From: Opitutaceae bacterium
GTDB taxonomy: Bacteria; Verrucomicrobiota; Verrucomicrobiia; Opitutales; Opitutaceae
Direction of reading: 5' to 3'
Length of the DNA stretch: 5,523 bases
Assembly (NCBI GenBank): GCA_016763045.1
Contig: JAESUN010000066.1
Coordinates: 1-5,523 of the forward strand
How positions within the stretch are numbered: position 1 is the first letter of the stretch; every line of letters starts with the position of its first letter. The notes beneath the pieces were generated by a model, which saw only the letters and a list, made by a program, of their open reading frames with translations, did not search any database and was not told the DNA's origin. Positions 5,146-5,523 of the stretch are shown piece after piece. Position numbers and translations under genes: made by a program.

Positions 5146-5523
5146 ATGAAGAATACAATATGGGCCGTTTCTATAGTGATTGCAGCACTAGGCTTTCCGG
5201 CCATGGCACAAGAGACTAGTGGCACTGTCACAGTGACACCGCTAAAGATCGAAGGGCTGGTTAGCGGCAGCCGTCACAAGATCGATAAGGCATTTGAAAC
5301 GAAATATAAAGTCAAGGTACCGCAAGCCTTTTCGTTTATTGCGCCACGCAACAAACTGCAAAAGGTCTATATCAATGAAGCCCCGGGCGGGGATGCCCCG
5401 ATAAAGCTGTTTTTCACAACCCAGAACGATCAGGTGCGGTCACATATCCAATTCGTACCATTCACGATCGATATGGCAGAGCCAGAGGCGCGTTTGAAAA
5501 GGTTGCAAGCTATGGTGAAGCAG
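5146..5523 (+). CDS. Exported protein of unknown function, partial at C-terminus
   Basis: The first 126 codons are present and the frame stays open to the right edge. The start ATG has a GGAG eight bases upstream. The N-terminus is a classical Sec signal peptide: a lysine at position 2, a hydrophobic core from about 5 to 17 (IWAVSIVIAALGF), and a likely signal peptidase I site after PAMA (residue 21, before QET). The mature part begins with a Thr/Val-rich segment and then basic stretches (SGSRHKIDKAF at 40-50, KYKVKVP at 53-59). A strand-like hydrophobic segment follows (IKLFFTT at 86-92, IQFVPFTI at 101-108), with a charged helix at the present end (EPEARLKRLQAM). No cysteine is present and no lipobox is seen, so a periplasmic, outer-membrane or secreted protein is expected. 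I recognise no family. It is divergent from rpsB, with its own upstream region, so it is unlikely to share a function with the translation operon. Confidence 0.78.
   Translation, partial: MKNTIWAVSIVIAALGFPAMAQETSGTVTVTPLKIEGLVSGSRHKIDKAFETKYKVKVPQAFSFIAPRNKLQKVYINEAPGGDAPIKLFFTTQNDQVRSHIQFVPFTIDMAEPEARLKRLQAMVKQ

Noticed and set aside
4958..5158. Minus-strand 66-residue open frame upstream of rpsB
   Set aside because: It overlaps the start of the exported-protein gene, has no ribosome binding site and no recognisable domain.

Overview
The window carries seven protein-coding genes: five complete and two cut by the window edges. It looks like chromosomal housekeeping and sugar-metabolism DNA from a Gram-negative bacterium. 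The base composition is moderate. EF-Ts is of the short single-core type, ribosomal protein S2 has a long alanine/glutamate/proline-rich tail, several starts lack a clear Shine-Dalgarno sequence, and an AraC-type regulator sits beside a family GH4 glycosidase. Together these suggest a Verrucomicrobiota-like organism, perhaps Opitutia. That placement is inference from protein style and was not tested.

Left part (1-1871): a GH4 alpha-galactosidase-like gene runs leftward off the window edge (minus strand, N-terminal 312 residues present). It is divergent from an AraC/XylS-family regulator on the plus strand. The 131-base intergenic region holds a candidate promoter for the regulator and a twice-repeated TGTAACC motif just before the glycosidase start. 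The arrangement resembles melR-melA: a local activator beside the enzyme gene it probably controls.

Middle part (1964-3146): a HAD-superfamily phosphatase and a ribose-5-phosphate isomerase B lie 18 bases apart on the plus strand, probably co-transcribed and possibly linked to the regulator upstream. The RpiB has the serine/glutamate active-site version known from Mycobacterium tuberculosis rather than the cysteine version of Escherichia coli. A strong hairpin with a UUCG loop (read on the minus strand) lies between the convergent rpiB and tsf genes and ends at least the tsf transcript.

Right part (3172-5523): rpsB (S2) and tsf (EF-Ts) form the usual translation operon on the minus strand. 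Upstream is a 372-base non-coding region with two small inverted repeats and weak promoter candidates. A divergent plus-strand gene for an exported protein of unknown function then runs off the right edge.

I found no mobile element, CRISPR array, tRNA or rRNA gene. No clearly undescribed multi-gene system is visible. The least explained items are the secreted protein at the right edge, the S2 tail and the repeat motif before the glycosidase gene.
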